From positions 1-64,000 of the forward strand of contig DXFW01000022.1 of assembly GCA_019114225.1 (NCBI GenBank): a DNA stretch of 64,000 nt. The letters run 5' to 3'. The notes under the pieces were generated by a model, which saw only the letters and a list, made by a program, of their open reading frames with translations, was not told the origin of the DNA and did not search any database. Positions 47,464 to 59,338 of the stretch are shown here, piece after piece. Within the stretch, counting starts at the first letter, position 1, and the number at the start of each line of letters is the position of its first letter. The translations under genes were made by a program, and so were the position numbers. Source of the stretch: Candidatus Allofournierella pullicola (GTDB taxonomy: Bacteria; Bacillota; Clostridia; Oscillospirales; Ruminococcaceae).

Positions 47464-48573
47464 GTGGGTTTTTCGGTGCTTGTGGCGGACGATGAAAAAA
47501 TGCCCCGGGAGATCCTGCGGGACCGTCTGCCCTGGGAAGAACTGAACGTGGAGCGGGTGGACGCGGCCTCGGACGGGGCCGAAGCGCTGGAACTGGCGCG
47601 GCAGCACCGGCCGGACATCATCATCAGCGACGTGAAAATGCCCCGGATGAACGGTCTGGAACTGGCGGGGGCGGTGCGGGAGATGTATCCCGAGTGCCAG
47701 TTCATCTTTCTCAGCGGCTACACCGACAAGGAATATCTGAAAGGGGCCATCAAGCTGCGGGCCGCCAGCTATGTGGAAAAACCCATCGACCTGGAGGAGG
47801 TGGCCGCCGTTCTGCGGGAGGTCACCGCGGAGCTGAAAAAGCGCCGGCGGCCGGACCCGGATCTTGTGTTCTACCGGGGGGAGGACGGGGACCTTTCCAC
47901 CCCCGCCAACGGTGAGGTGTACGTCTACGACAAGGCGCTGTTCGCGGCGCTGGGCAACCTCATCCGCCACAAGCGCAAGGCCGAGGCGATGGACCTGACC
48001 GCCCGCCTCTACCGGGACATCCGCCGCTGCGAGGGCACCCGGCCGGAGGTGGTGCGCAACATCTACTGCCAGATCGTGTTCGCCCTGCTGGCGGCGGCGG
48101 AGAGCCGCAACATCACCGCCGTCACCGCCCAGGGAGACTACCTGCTCTACACCGCCGCCAAACAGCCCACCCTGCGGCAGCTGTGGCAGGCGCTCACCGA
48201 CGCAATGCAAACCTATTTCCAGGCGGTGGAGAGCAACGCCCAGGACCTGGTGACCCGGGTGGACGGCTACCTGGCCGCCCATCTGGCGGACAGCGACTTC
48301 ACCGTGCAGGCCATGGCCTCGGACCTGGGGTTCGTGCATACTTACCTTTGCAGCGCCTACAAGAAGAACAGCGGGCGCACCGTGAACCAGAAGCTCACCG
48401 AACTGCGGATGGAGCGGGCCAAGACCCTGCTGGCGGACCCCTCCCGCAAGCTGTACGAGGTGGCCCACGCGGTGGGCTACGCCGACGGCAAATACTTTGT
48501 AAAACTGTTCACCAAGGAAGTGGGCATTCCGCCCCGCCTTTACCGGGAGAACCTTTGCTGCCATGAAGAATAA
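47464..48573 (+). CDS. Response regulator with AraC-type DNA-binding domain (YesN-like)
   Basis: A 369-residue regulator: receiver domain (1-125) with the acidic pair Asp-9/Asp-10, phosphoacceptor Asp-56 in IIISDVKMPRMNG and Lys in YVEKPIDL; a helical linker; and a C-terminal AraC double helix-turn-helix (about 265-365) with RMERAKTLLADPSRKLYEVA and GYADGKYFVKLF. The GTG start follows GAGGGAAGC. It overlaps the kinase gene by 11 bases. It presumably activates the divergent sugar importer. Confidence 0.93.
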   Translation: MGFSVLVADDEKMPREILRDRLPWEELNVERVDAASDGAEALELARQHRPDIIISDVKMPRMNGLELAGAVREMYPECQFIFLSGYTDKEYLKGAIKLRAASYVEKPIDLEEVAAVLREVTAELKKRRRPDPDLVFYRGEDGDLSTPANGEVYVYDKALFAALGNLIRHKRKAEAMDLTARLYRDIRRCEGTRPEVVRNIYCQIVFALLAAAESRNITAVTAQGDYLLYTAAKQPTLRQLWQALTDAMQTYFQAVESNAQDLVTRVDGYLAAHLADSDFTVQAMASDLGFVHTYLCSAYKKNSGRTVNQKLTELRMERAKTLLADPSRKLYEVAHAVGYADGKYFVKLFTKEVGIPPRLYRENLCCHEE

Positions 48574-50350
48574 ACTGCGCGCCTTCGGGCGCAGCCTGCT
48601 GCTGGACGTGGGCCTGCGGGGCAAACTGCTGTGTATCTTTTTTCTGCTTCTGGTGCTGCCGCTGGGGCTGTTCACCCTCTATGCCTTCCACCGGATCAAC
48701 ACCGTCATCGAGGAGCAGACCTACTCCGCCGCCCAGAAGGCCTTTGAGGACACTCACACCGCCGTGGAGGACCTGCTGGGCCGGCTGACCCAGGTGGCGG
48801 ACATCCTCACCATGGACCCCTCCCTCTACGCTTTGGCGGCCAGCGACCCTGCCGACACCAGCTACATCCAGCGTCTGGAGGACCGGGATCGTATCTCCAC
48901 CACCTTCACCTACCTGCGCTCCATGTCCGGGGTGGACCGGGTGCGCCTGTATGTGAGCAACGACTACCTCTACACCAACTCCGCCGACATCGTCTCGCTG
49001 GACACGGTGCGGGACAGCGCCTGGCTTTCCACCTTCCAAAGCGGCAGCGCCGTGGGCTGGTTCGGCCCCGCCGACTTTGCCGACCAGCCGGAGGGCGAAC
49101 AGCACTGGTACTCCCTCATGCGCCTCATCCACGACCCCAACCACGTGCAGCAGCCCCTGGCCATCCTGCGGGTGGACATCGCCGCCGACCGGGTGGACGC
49201 GGCGGTGAGCCGCAGCACCATCACCCAGAACGGCACGGTGCTGCTTTTGAACGGCAGCGAGATGCTCAGCGCCTCCTCCCCCGAGCGGGCGGCCCAGCTC
49301 AGCGGCTCGCTTCCGGCGGATTCCGCCGGGTGGGTGGAGGCGGACACCGCCCGGGGGCCCTGCCGCGTCCAGTCGGTGATCTTGGAGGACTGCGGCTGGA
49401 CCCTGGCCGCCGCCCTGCCTCAGGACGACATCTTCCGCACCAGCCGCCAGCTGCGCATGGAAATGCTGGCGGTGGTGGTGCTGCTGGCGGCGGCGTCCTA
49501 CTTCCTGGCCTACCGCCTCAGCCAGTCCATCACCCGGCGGCTCTACCTGCTCAACGACACCATGCACGCCGTGGAGCTGGGGGACGTGTCCGCCCGGGTG
49601 GCGCCCCAGGGCCGGGACGAGATCGGCCAGCTGATGGGCAGCTTCAGCAACATGATGGGCCGCATTGACACCCTGATGGACGAAAAGCTGGAACAGGGCC
49701 AGCAAATAAAAGCCCTGGAGCTGAAGGCCCTGCAGGCCCAGATCAACCCCCACTTCCTCTACAATTCCCTGGACCTCATCAACTGCACCGCCATCGCCCA
49801 CAATGTGCCGGAAATAAGCCGCATGGTGAACGCCCTGGCCCGGTTCTACCGTCTTTCTTTGAGCCGGGGCAAAGAGGTCATCCCCCTGGCGGACGAACTC
49901 AAGCACGCCCGGCTCTATGTGGAGATACAGAACATGCGCTTTGAGGACCGGGTGCACACCCAGTGGGATGTGGAGCCGGGGGTGGAACAGTGCCCCATCA
50001 TCAAAATCGTCTTACAGCCCATCATCGAAAACGCCATCATCCACGGCATTTTTGAAAAGCCGGACAAGACCGGCCGCCTGCGCATTGCCGCCTTCCGGCA
50101 GGGGCAGGACCTGGTCATCACCGTGGAGGACGACGGCGTGGGCATGGACGAGGAGACCCGCCTGGCAAACTTTGCCGCCAGCGTCTCCAGCGCCAACACC
50201 AAGGGCGGCTACGGGGTGCGCAACATCAACGAGCGGCTGCACCTGGCCTACGGGGCGGAGTACGGCCTTTTCTGTGAGAGCGAGGTGGGCCGGGGCACCC
50301 GGGTGACCATCCGCATTCCGGCCACGGAGGAAACGGAGGATCGAACGTAA
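48563..50350 (+). CDS. Sensor histidine kinase (YesM family)
   Basis: A 595-residue membrane kinase. TM1 spans about 22-42; an extracytoplasmic sensor runs to about 290; TM2 covers about 297-318; then HAMP, and a His_kinase domain with the phosphorylated His-397 in QAQINPHFLYNSLDLIN. The HATPase domain has PIIENAIIHGI (N box) and EDDGVGM plus GGYGVRNINERL (G boxes). YesM-YesN pairs sense oligosaccharides and induce adjacent importers. Its stop overlaps the next ATG by one base. Confidence 0.94.
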   Translation: MKNKLRAFGRSLLLDVGLRGKLLCIFFLLLVLPLGLFTLYAFHRINTVIEEQTYSAAQKAFEDTHTAVEDLLGRLTQVADILTMDPSLYALAASDPADTSYIQRLEDRDRISTTFTYLRSMSGVDRVRLYVSNDYLYTNSADIVSLDTVRDSAWLSTFQSGSAVGWFGPADFADQPEGEQHWYSLMRLIHDPNHVQQPLAILRVDIAADRVDAAVSRSTITQNGTVLLLNGSEMLSASSPERAAQLSGSLPADSAGWVEADTARGPCRVQSVILEDCGWTLAAALPQDDIFRTSRQLRMEMLAVVVLLAAASYFLAYRLSQSITRRLYLLNDTMHAVELGDVSARVAPQGRDEIGQLMGSFSNMMGRIDTLMDEKLEQGQQIKALELKALQAQINPHFLYNSLDLINCTAIAHNVPEISRMVNALARFYRLSLSRGKEVIPLADELKHARLYVEIQNMRFEDRVHTQWDVEPGVEQCPIIKIVLQPIIENAIIHGIFEKPDKTGRLRIAAFRQGQDLVITVEDDGVGMDEETRLANFAASVSSANTKGGYGVRNINERLHLAYGAEYGLFCESEVGRGTRVTIRIPATEETEDRT

Positions 50351-51918
50351 TGGACTTCTGCGTTTACGACGACTGCACCTGGCTTTATCCCGACAGCCTC
50401 CTCGCCGGGCCCCGGCAGGCCAGGCTGGACGCGCCCCGGGGCGGCCACGCCGCCTTTCAGCTGCTGCTGGACAAAGACGGGGAGTGCCGCCTCACCTTCC
50501 GCTGGAAGACCCCCGGCGGGCCGCCGGTGCGCCTTTATCGCCTTGCGGCGGTGGGGGTGAACGAGAACACCGCCCCCACCCTGATGACCACCACCGACTA
50601 CGCCGCCTGCCGGGACTATGTGACCCGCGCCGCGCCCTTTGAGGTGTACGACGCGCTGGCCCCCTGCGCCTTCGGCCAGGAAGTGCCGGGGCCGGCCTTT
50701 TACCTCTGCGCGGAGGTGCCCTCCGGCCAGGCTCCCGGCCTTTATTCCGGCGAGCTGACGGTGGAACGGGAAGGGGCGCGGGCGGTGTGCCCGGTGGAGT
50801 GCCGGGTCTGGGCCGCCCGGGTGCCCGGCCCCGGCGAGGGCGTTTTCAGCATGCTCAACTTTTTCTGCTACGAAAACATCGCCGCCCAGCACGGGGCCGC
50901 CGAGGGCACCGGGGAATGGCGGCGGCTGCTGCGCCGATACATCCGGGCCCAGCTGGACATGCGCTGCACCCACATCCTGCTGCCCTCGGGCCGGCCGGTG
51001 AGGGAAAACGGGCGGCTCGTGGGGTTCGATTTCTCCCTGGCGCAGGAAGTGGGCCGCATTGCCCTGGAAGAGGGCGCGCCCTGGCTCTGCGGCGGCCATG
51101 TGGCCCACTGGCGGGAGTGGACCGACCCGGAGTATTACCCCTTCTGGGACGGGGAGCTGCCTCTCTCCGGCGAAGAGGGCTATTTTCAGCTTCGAATGTA
51201 CTTTGACCGCTGGGCGCAGGTGATTGCGGACAACGGCTGGCAGGGGCGGATGGCCCAGGCGCTGGCAGACGAGCCCCAGGTGCACAACGCGGCGGCCTAC
51301 CGCATTCTGGCGGCAGTGTGCCGCAAGTTTTTGCCCGGCGTGCCCATTCTGGACGCGGTGGAAGCCACGGACCTGGGCGGCGGGGTGGACGTGTGGGTGC
51401 CCAAGCTGGACACCTGGGAAAAGAACAAATCCACCTTCCGCCGTTTGCAGGCGGCGGGGGAGGAGATGTGGTTCTACACCTGCGCCTTTCCCGCCGGGCG
51501 GGCGGTGAACCGCTCCATGGACCTGCCTCTCACCGTCAGCCGGGGGCTGCTGTGGCTGGCCGCCCGGGAAAAATTCAGCGGCTATCTCCACTGGGGCTTC
51601 AACTACTACATCGGCACGGACATCTGGCACAGCGCCTGCTGCCCCCACAAGGGCGCGCTGCTGCCCGCCGGGGACGCCCACATCGTCTACCCCGGCCCCG
51701 ACGGCCCCTGGCGCAGCCTGCGCTTCGAGGCCCAGCGGGGCGGCGCGGAGGATTGCGAACTGCTGCGCCTTTTGCAGCAGACCGACCCCGATGAAGTGCG
51801 GGCCCTGACGCAAGAGGTCTGCGCCTCCTCCACCCGTTACACCGCAAGCGGCGAGGTGCTGCTGGCCGCCCGCCGCCGTCTGCTGGAGGGGCTGGAACAC
51901 GAAGAGGCTGCCCGCTGA
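50350..51918 (+). CDS. DUF4091 domain protein, glycoside-hydrolase-like (copy B)
   Basis: A 522-residue cytosolic protein related to the one at 41995. It has an N-terminal beta domain, a central region with MAQALADEPQVHN carrying the acidic DEP, then YLHWGFNYYIGTD and PAGDAHIVYPGPDGPWRSLR at the C-terminus, matching copy A. Its ATG overlaps the kinase stop (TAATG), so it is co-translated with the sensor system. Two divergent members flanking one importer suggest sequential or alternative action on the imported glycan. Confidence 0.85.
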   Translation: MDFCVYDDCTWLYPDSLLAGPRQARLDAPRGGHAAFQLLLDKDGECRLTFRWKTPGGPPVRLYRLAAVGVNENTAPTLMTTTDYAACRDYVTRAAPFEVYDALAPCAFGQEVPGPAFYLCAEVPSGQAPGLYSGELTVEREGARAVCPVECRVWAARVPGPGEGVFSMLNFFCYENIAAQHGAAEGTGEWRRLLRRYIRAQLDMRCTHILLPSGRPVRENGRLVGFDFSLAQEVGRIALEEGAPWLCGGHVAHWREWTDPEYYPFWDGELPLSGEEGYFQLRMYFDRWAQVIADNGWQGRMAQALADEPQVHNAAAYRILAAVCRKFLPGVPILDAVEATDLGGGVDVWVPKLDTWEKNKSTFRRLQAAGEEMWFYTCAFPAGRAVNRSMDLPLTVSRGLLWLAAREKFSGYLHWGFNYYIGTDIWHSACCPHKGALLPAGDAHIVYPGPDGPWRSLRFEAQRGGAEDCELLRLLQQTDPDEVRALTQEVCASSTRYTASGEVLLAARRRLLEGLEHEEAAR

Positions 51919-51955
51919 CACCCTTTGTTTCAACATCACGCTGCTCACGGCGCGC

Positions 51956-51994
51956 AAAAAGCCCGCGGGGCCTCAAAGGCTCCGCGGGCTTTTT
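51956..51994. terminator. Bidirectional terminator, DUF4091 copy B (+) and kdpE (-)
   Basis: AAAAAGCCCGCGG / CCGCGGGCTTTTT, a 13-bp perfect stem with A/T tracts on both sides, between converging genes. Confidence 0.9.
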
Positions 51995-52055
51995 CTTTCC
52001 GCCGGATCATTCTTTCAGTGCGGCCGTTTGACGGCCGCCGCGCAGACTATGCCCC

Positions 52056-52760
52056 TCACGACTCCACCTTCATCATGCGGTATCCCACGCCGATGTGGGT
52101 CTGGATGTACTGGGGCGAGCCCGGCTCTTTTTCCAGTTTTTTGCGCAGCGTCGCCATGAACACCCGCAGGGAGGCCACATCGTTTTCCCAGCTGCGCCCC
52201 CAGATCTGCTGGGTGATGTAGGTGTGGGTGAGGACTTTGCCCACATTTTTGCACAGCAGGCAAAGCAGCTTGTACTCGCTGGGGGTAAGGTGCAGCTCCT
52301 GGCCGTCCAGAAAAGCGCAGCCGGCGGCATAGTCCACCTTGAGCTTGCCGTTCACAAAGACCGCGTCCGTGTTCGGCGTGCCGATCTGCAGCGCGGCCAG
52401 GCGGCGCTGCGTCACCCGCAGGCGGGCAAGCAGTTCCTCCACCGAAAAGGGCTTGGTCAGATAGTCGTCCGCGCCGGCGTCCAGCGCGCCGATCTTGTCG
52501 GTGTCCTCGCTGCGGGCGCTGATCACGATGATGGGCATGTTGGACCAGGTGCGCACCTTGTGGATGACCTCCACGCCGTCCATGTCCGGCAGGCCGAGGT
52601 CCAGAAGGATGATCTCCGGGTTGTGGGAAGACGCTTCCAGAATGGCCGATTCCCCGTTCACCGCGGTCAGAAAGCGGTAGTCGTGGGCTCTCAGCGTTGT
52701 GGTGATGAGGTTGCGCACAGGCGTGTCGTCCTCCACCACCAGGACCAGTGGTTTATTCAT
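52056..52760 (-). CDS. kdpE: KdpE-type response regulator
   Basis: A 234-residue OmpR-family regulator: receiver domain with Glu-10/Asp-11/Asp-12, phosphoacceptor Asp-54 in IILLDLGLPDMDG, Lys in YLTKPFS. The C-terminal winged helix has LTPSEYKLLCLLCKNVGKVLTH and TLRKKLEKEPGSPQYIQTHIGVGYRM, closely matching KdpE. It overlaps the 3' end of kdpD by eight bases. The domain is intact, so it could still act on the direct-repeat boxes found in this locus. Confidence 0.93.
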   Translation of the reverse strand: MNKPLVLVVEDDTPVRNLITTTLRAHDYRFLTAVNGESAILEASSHNPEIILLDLGLPDMDGVEVIHKVRTWSNMPIIVISARSEDTDKIGALDAGADDYLTKPFSVEELLARLRVTQRRLAALQIGTPNTDAVFVNGKLKVDYAAGCAFLDGQELHLTPSEYKLLCLLCKNVGKVLTHTYITQQIWGRSWENDVASLRVFMATLRKKLEKEPGSPQYIQTHIGVGYRMMKVES

Positions 52761-55162
52761 GCAGTTCTACCTCCCCTGCGGGCACAGAAAACGTGAAGAC
52801 CGTTCCCTGGGGAACGTTGTCGGTCACGGTGATCTCGCCTCCGTGTGCGTTGATGATGGACCGGCACAGCGCCAGCCCCAGCCCCATGCTGCGGCGGCTG
52901 TCGGCAACTTTGTTGGCCGCGCTGTAAAACATGTCAAAGACGTGGGGTTTGGCCTCGTCGGAAATGCCGGGCCCGTTGTCCGCCACAGAGATCAGCACAA
53001 AGCGGCCCTGCCGTTTCCATCTGATGTCGATCTCCGACCCCGGCGGGGTGTATTTGATGGCGTTGTCCACGATGTTGATGATGACCTGCACGATCAGCTT
53101 TGCGTCGATCTGCACCAGCATATAGTCGTCGCCGCTCTGCACGTTCAGGCGGTATTCCGCGCTTTTGCGATTGATGTGGCGCAGCGCTTCGGCCACCACC
53201 TCATCGATCAGCTCCGTGGACATGCGCAGGTTCATGCGGCCCTCTTCCAGACGGCTCACCGACAGCAGGTTTTCCACCAGGTTGATGAGCCACATGGCGT
53301 CGTCGTAAATGTCGGCATACATCTGCTCCTTGGCCTTTTCGTCGAAAAGGGCCCCGTTGGACAGAAGGTTGCTGGCATTGCTCGAGATGGAGGTGAGGGG
53401 CGTGCGCAGGTCGTGGGAGATGGAGCGCAGCAGATTGGCCCGCAGCTGCTCGTTCTTGGCCAGAACGGCGGCCGCCTCTTTCTCCTCGATGTTTTTCTGG
53501 TTTTCCATCGCAAGGGCGCACTCGCTCAGCACCGAGAGCAACAGGCTGACCTCAAAGGAATCGAGGGGCTTTTCGGAGGCGGCAATGCCCACCACGCCAT
53601 AGACCTGTTCGCCCGTGCGGACCGACAGGTAGGTGCAGCGCGCGTCGGAAAAGGTCTCCGTTCCCGCGCCCGCGCGCTTGTTGTTTGCCAGCACCCACTG
53701 CGCCACCTCCCGCTCCCGGCCGCCGGTATAGCCGGCCCGGGCGGTCTCTCCGCTCACGCAGAACACCTGGGGCTCCGCCAGCTTTTCGTGGTCCAGGCGG
53801 TAGGCAACGATGTCCCGCTGGAATATCTTCAAAAGCTGGCCGGCCGCCACCGAGACGATCTCTTCCTGGGTGCGGGCTTTCTGAAGGTTCTGGTTCGTCT
53901 CGAACAGCAGTTTTGCCCGCCAGGCCACCAGCGTGGAATGCTTTGCATGGGATTTCAGCTTGGAGGCAAGGGAACCGGTGAGCAGCGAAGCCAGGAACAT
54001 CACCAGAAAGGTGACGGGGTAACCGCTGTCGTAGGCGTGCAGCGAGAACCTGGGCACGGTGAAAAAGAAGTTGAAGGTGAGCACGCCGGCAACGGAGGCG
54101 ATGAAGCTGCACACCGAACTTTTGGTGAAGATGGGAACGAGCATTGCCCCCCAGGATATACAGCGTGATGATGTTCGCTTCCGTGAAGCCGAGGTTATAA
54201 AACAGCAGGCCGATCAGGGTGACGAGGACGAGGATCCCCACCACCTTGAGCAGGTCGGCCACGGAGATCGCCGGCAGGTGCATGATCTCCCGGTGGCGCA
54301 GGGCGAAGCGGCTGGCGGGGTTGTTGTCCGGGATGATGTGGATGTCCAGATCGGGCATTAGCTCGATGAGCCGTTCGGTGAGCGAGCTCCTTCTGAACAG
54401 CGGCCGGCGGGACATTCCGCTGCGCCCCAGCACGATCTTTGTTGCGCCGGAAAGGCGGGCAAATTCCGCGATCTGATCCGCCACGTCGTCGCCGTAGACC
54501 GTCTCGATGGACGCGCCCAGCTGCTGGGCCAGATGGATGTTCCCCCGCAGGCGCTGTTTGTCCTCGGCGGGCATTTGCCGGAACTCTTTTGTTTCCACAA
54601 ACAATGCCGTAAAGCCGCACTGGAAGGCCCCCGCCATCCGCGCCGCGGTGCGGATGATCTTCTCGTTGGAGGGCGCGGCGGAAAGGCACACAAGGATGTG
54701 CTCGTGGGCCCGGTAATTTTTTTTGGCCGGGCTCTGCTTTGCGTACAGGGCGGCACGGTCGGCGCAGCGGCGAAGGCCCACTTCCCGCAGCGCGTTCAGC
54801 CGGGGCAGCGCGCCGCCGTCCGGCAGGCCGGTCTTGTTCTGGCTGTACAGCCGCTGCTGCAGCGCCCGCGGCTCGATGTCCACAAATTCGACGGCGGCCC
54901 GGTCGAACACCCGGTCCGGCACCCGCTCTTTCACCGCGCTGCCCAGAATGGGCAGCACCACGTCCTGTATGCTTTCCACCTGCTGGATGTCCAGCGTGGT
55001 GTAAACGTCAATGCCGGATTTCAGCAGTTCTTCTATATCCTGATACCGCTTCATGTGGCGGCAGTTTTCGCCGTTGGTGTGGGCCAGATCGTCGATCAGA
55101 AGCAGCTGCGGGCGTCGTGCCAGGCAGGCGTCCAGATCCAGCTCCTGCTCCCGGCTGCCGCC
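52753..55162 (-). pseudogene. kdpD: kdpD sensor kinase, 5'-truncated and frameshifted
   Basis: Osmosensitive K+ sensor kinase in two frames. The upstream frame starts in mid-protein (SREQELDLDACLARRPQLLL, then RHMKRYQDIEELLKSGIDVY) and runs through the USP domain into the membrane part, ending normal sequence at NIITLYILGG. Real sequence resumes one frame over at MLVPIFTKSSVCSF and continues through GAF and kinase domains (SISHDLRTPLTS, IVDNAIKYT, MGLGLALC). The shift falls in a run of six C at 54147-54152; five would restore the frame. The N-terminal 90 or so residues, including the Walker A loop that its paralogue at 58993 keeps, are missing, and an in-frame stop lies upstream. Could be decay or assembly error. 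Confidence 0.85.
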
Positions 55163-55163
55163 G

Positions 55164-55182
55164 CGTCTTAATACGTCTTTAT
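55164..55182 (-). promoter_or_regulatory. KdpE-box-like repeat at the truncated kdpD junction
   Basis: On the minus strand, ATAAAGACG-T-ATTAAGACG, a direct repeat with 10-base spacing, exactly where recognisable kdpD sequence begins. It mirrors the box at 55248. Confidence 0.5.
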
Positions 55183-55200
55183 CCCTTCTTTATACTGACC

Positions 55201-55267
55201 ATTATCCACATTCAGCCTAAAGGAAAGATTAGCATATCGCGCGGCGTATTAAGACGGCATTAAGACG
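55201..55267 (-). promoter_or_regulatory. KdpE-box promoter upstream of truncated kdpD
   Basis: A direct repeat ATTAAGACG-GC-ATTAAGACG (55248-55267, 11-base period, the usual geometry of OmpR-family sites) lies 41 bases from a -10 GATAAT (minus strand, 55206-55201). Confidence 0.6.
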
Positions 55268-55273
55268 CCGGCG

Positions 55274-55468
55274 TCACATCCAGCCGAACGCCGCGGCAAA
55301 GGGCAGCGCCACGCACATGGTGCACAGGCAGACCGCCGCAAGGGCGAACAGGGGCATGCCGATAAAAATCACCACGAAGCCCAGCACCCTGTGGTGAAAA
55401 ACGAAACGCTCCATGGAAGCGTCGATCCTGTTTTCAAAACGAGAGACACATTTTCTGATCGCAAGCAT
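55274..55468 (-). CDS. Small membrane protein in the kdp locus
   Basis: A 64-residue protein not recognised as a known family. It has an amphipathic basic N-terminus (MLAIRKCVSRFENRIDASME), then a hydrophobic stretch of about 30 residues (positions 30-60) long enough for one or two membrane passes. It is longer than E. coli KdpF (about 29 aa). A strong GGAGGAG precedes the ATG. It has its own KdpE-box promoter (55493-55560), suggesting induction with the K+ system. It could be a transport-complex accessory or a small regulatory peptide. Confidence 0.65.
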   Translation of the reverse strand: MLAIRKCVSRFENRIDASMERFVFHHRVLGFVVIFIGMPLFALAAVCLCTMCVALPFAAAFGWM

Positions 55469-55492
55469 ATCCTGTCTCCTCCTTACGGCCCT

Positions 55493-55560
55493 ATCATACT
55501 CCGCAGAAGTTTAAACCGGGGATAAGATACGCCGCGGGGGATTAAGAAGCGATAAAAAAA
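55493..55560 (-). promoter_or_regulatory. KdpE-box promoter of the small membrane protein gene
   Basis: ATTAAGAAG-CG-ATAAAAAAA (55541-55560, 11-base period) lies 42 bases from a -10 TATGAT (minus strand, 55498-55493). No good -35 is present, as expected for an activator-dependent promoter. Confidence 0.55.
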
Positions 55561-55591
55561 CCGCCGGGCCGCTTTTCGGGCGGCCCGGCGG
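55554..55591 (-). terminator. kdpC terminator
   Basis: CCGCCGGGCCGC / GCGGCCCGGCGG, a 12-bp perfect stem, 7-base loop, followed on the minus strand by seven T. Confidence 0.9.
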
Positions 55592-55640
55592 ATGTTCCGC
55601 AAAGTCCTTGGGCGGGAAAAAGCGTTCCCGCCTTCGTTCT

Positions 55641-56312
55641 TTATTTTTCCGTTTCGCTCACCAGGCCCATCGCCCGGGCGATGTCCAGGTTGACCCCCAG
55701 CACATTGACCGTCTCCTCGCCGAAGACGCCCAGCAGCCTGCCGATGGTGTTGTCCGCCACGATTTGTTCCAGCTGCTCCATGCTCAGGCCGGAGGCCTCG
55801 GCAATGGCGGGCAGCTGCACCGCAGCGCCCCGGGGCGACACATGGGGGTCAAGGCCGGAGCCGGAGGCGGTCATCAGGTCGGCGGGCAGGTCCTCGCGGC
55901 TGATCTCCGGGTTCGCTTCCAGGAACCTTTCGATGTCGGCCTCCACCCGCTCTGTCAGCGCGGGGTTGGAGGGGGCATAGTTGCTGCTGCCGGAGGCAAG
56001 GCCGGCGTATTCGCTGCCGTCGCTGTAGTATTTGCTGCCGTCCGCGCCCTCGGAATAGGTGTTGCAGCCGCAGGCGGAGGGGCGGCCTTTCATAAAGTAA
56101 GGCGCGGTGAAGTCCTGGCCCACGTTGGCCACGCCCACCGGCTGACCGTCGGCGGTGACGAGGCTGCCCCCCGCCTGGCGGGGGAAGAGCAGGGCGGACA
56201 GGCCGGTGAGCGCCGCGGGGAACGCAACGCCGCACAACAGCAGCAGGACCAGCGTCACCACCACCGCCTGGCGGACGCCGCACAGCAGAGACTTCTTGTT
56301 TGTTTCGCTCAT
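55641..56312 (-). CDS. kdpC: Potassium-transporting ATPase subunit C
   Basis: A 223-residue KdpC: one N-terminal membrane helix (about 12-36), then the extracytoplasmic domain with GQDFTAPYFMKGRPSA, LMTASGSGLDPHVSP (the conserved SGLDPHIS-type motif) and VNVLGVNLDIA near the end. KdpC bridges KdpA and KdpB. It appears intact, although KdpA and half of KdpB are missing from this locus. It begins 15 bases after the chimeric kdpD-kdpB stop. Confidence 0.94.
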   Translation of the reverse strand: MSETNKKSLLCGVRQAVVVTLVLLLLCGVAFPAALTGLSALLFPRQAGGSLVTADGQPVGVANVGQDFTAPYFMKGRPSACGCNTYSEGADGSKYYSDGSEYAGLASGSSNYAPSNPALTERVEADIERFLEANPEISREDLPADLMTASGSGLDPHVSPRGAAVQLPAIAEASGLSMEQLEQIVADNTIGRLLGVFGEETVNVLGVNLDIARAMGLVSETEK

Positions 56313-56326
56313 TGGGGAAAACCTCC

Positions 56327-58993
<2,667 letters not shown>

Positions 58994-59032
58994 GGTTTTT
59001 TCCCGCCCTTCGCTCAAAGTTTTTCAAGATAA

Positions 59033-59100
59033 AACATAGCATTGTTTCTCCTATGAAGGCGTGAAGCAATCTTTTGCGGCGTTAAGATTGCATAAAGGCC
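59033..59100 (-). promoter_or_regulatory. KdpE-box promoter of the chimeric gene
   Basis: GTTAAGATT-GC-ATAAAGGCC (59081-59100, 11-base period) lies 42 bases from a -10 TATGTT (minus strand, 59038-59033), the same layout as the other two boxes. Confidence 0.55.
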
Positions 59101-59128
59101 CTTCTCCGGCAAAGGGAGAAGGGCCTTT
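59094..59128. terminator. Hairpin upstream of the chimeric kdp gene
   Basis: AAAGGCCCTTCTCC / GGAGAAGGGCCTTT, a 14-bp perfect stem with a 7-base loop, overlapping the distal half of the KdpE-like box. Probably insulates kdp from the upstream operon. Confidence 0.65.
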
Positions 59129-59165
59129 CCATGTCAGAAACCCATGCGGTTTTTCATTCAAGGCA

Positions 59166-59195
59166 AAAAAATACCCGGGAGACAACTCTCCCGGG
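59166..59195 (-). terminator. Terminator of the GH65-HAD-GH110 operon
   Basis: CCCGGGAGA / TCTCCCGGG, a 9-bp perfect stem with a CAAC loop, followed on the minus strand by TATTTTTTT. It lies about 140 bases after the last stop codon; I see nothing supportable in 59196-59338. Confidence 0.75.
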
Positions 59196-59338
59196 AGTTG
59201 GCGGTGACGGGGAGAGCCCCCGTTCCCGCCTGTTGTTGAAGCGTCTGCCGCTTTCGGTCCGGCCGCGCTTTTCCGGCGGCGTCAAGCCCGGCATTGGCAG
59301 CCCCGCCCGGGCGCAAACTTCCGTGCATGCCCGGCGGC

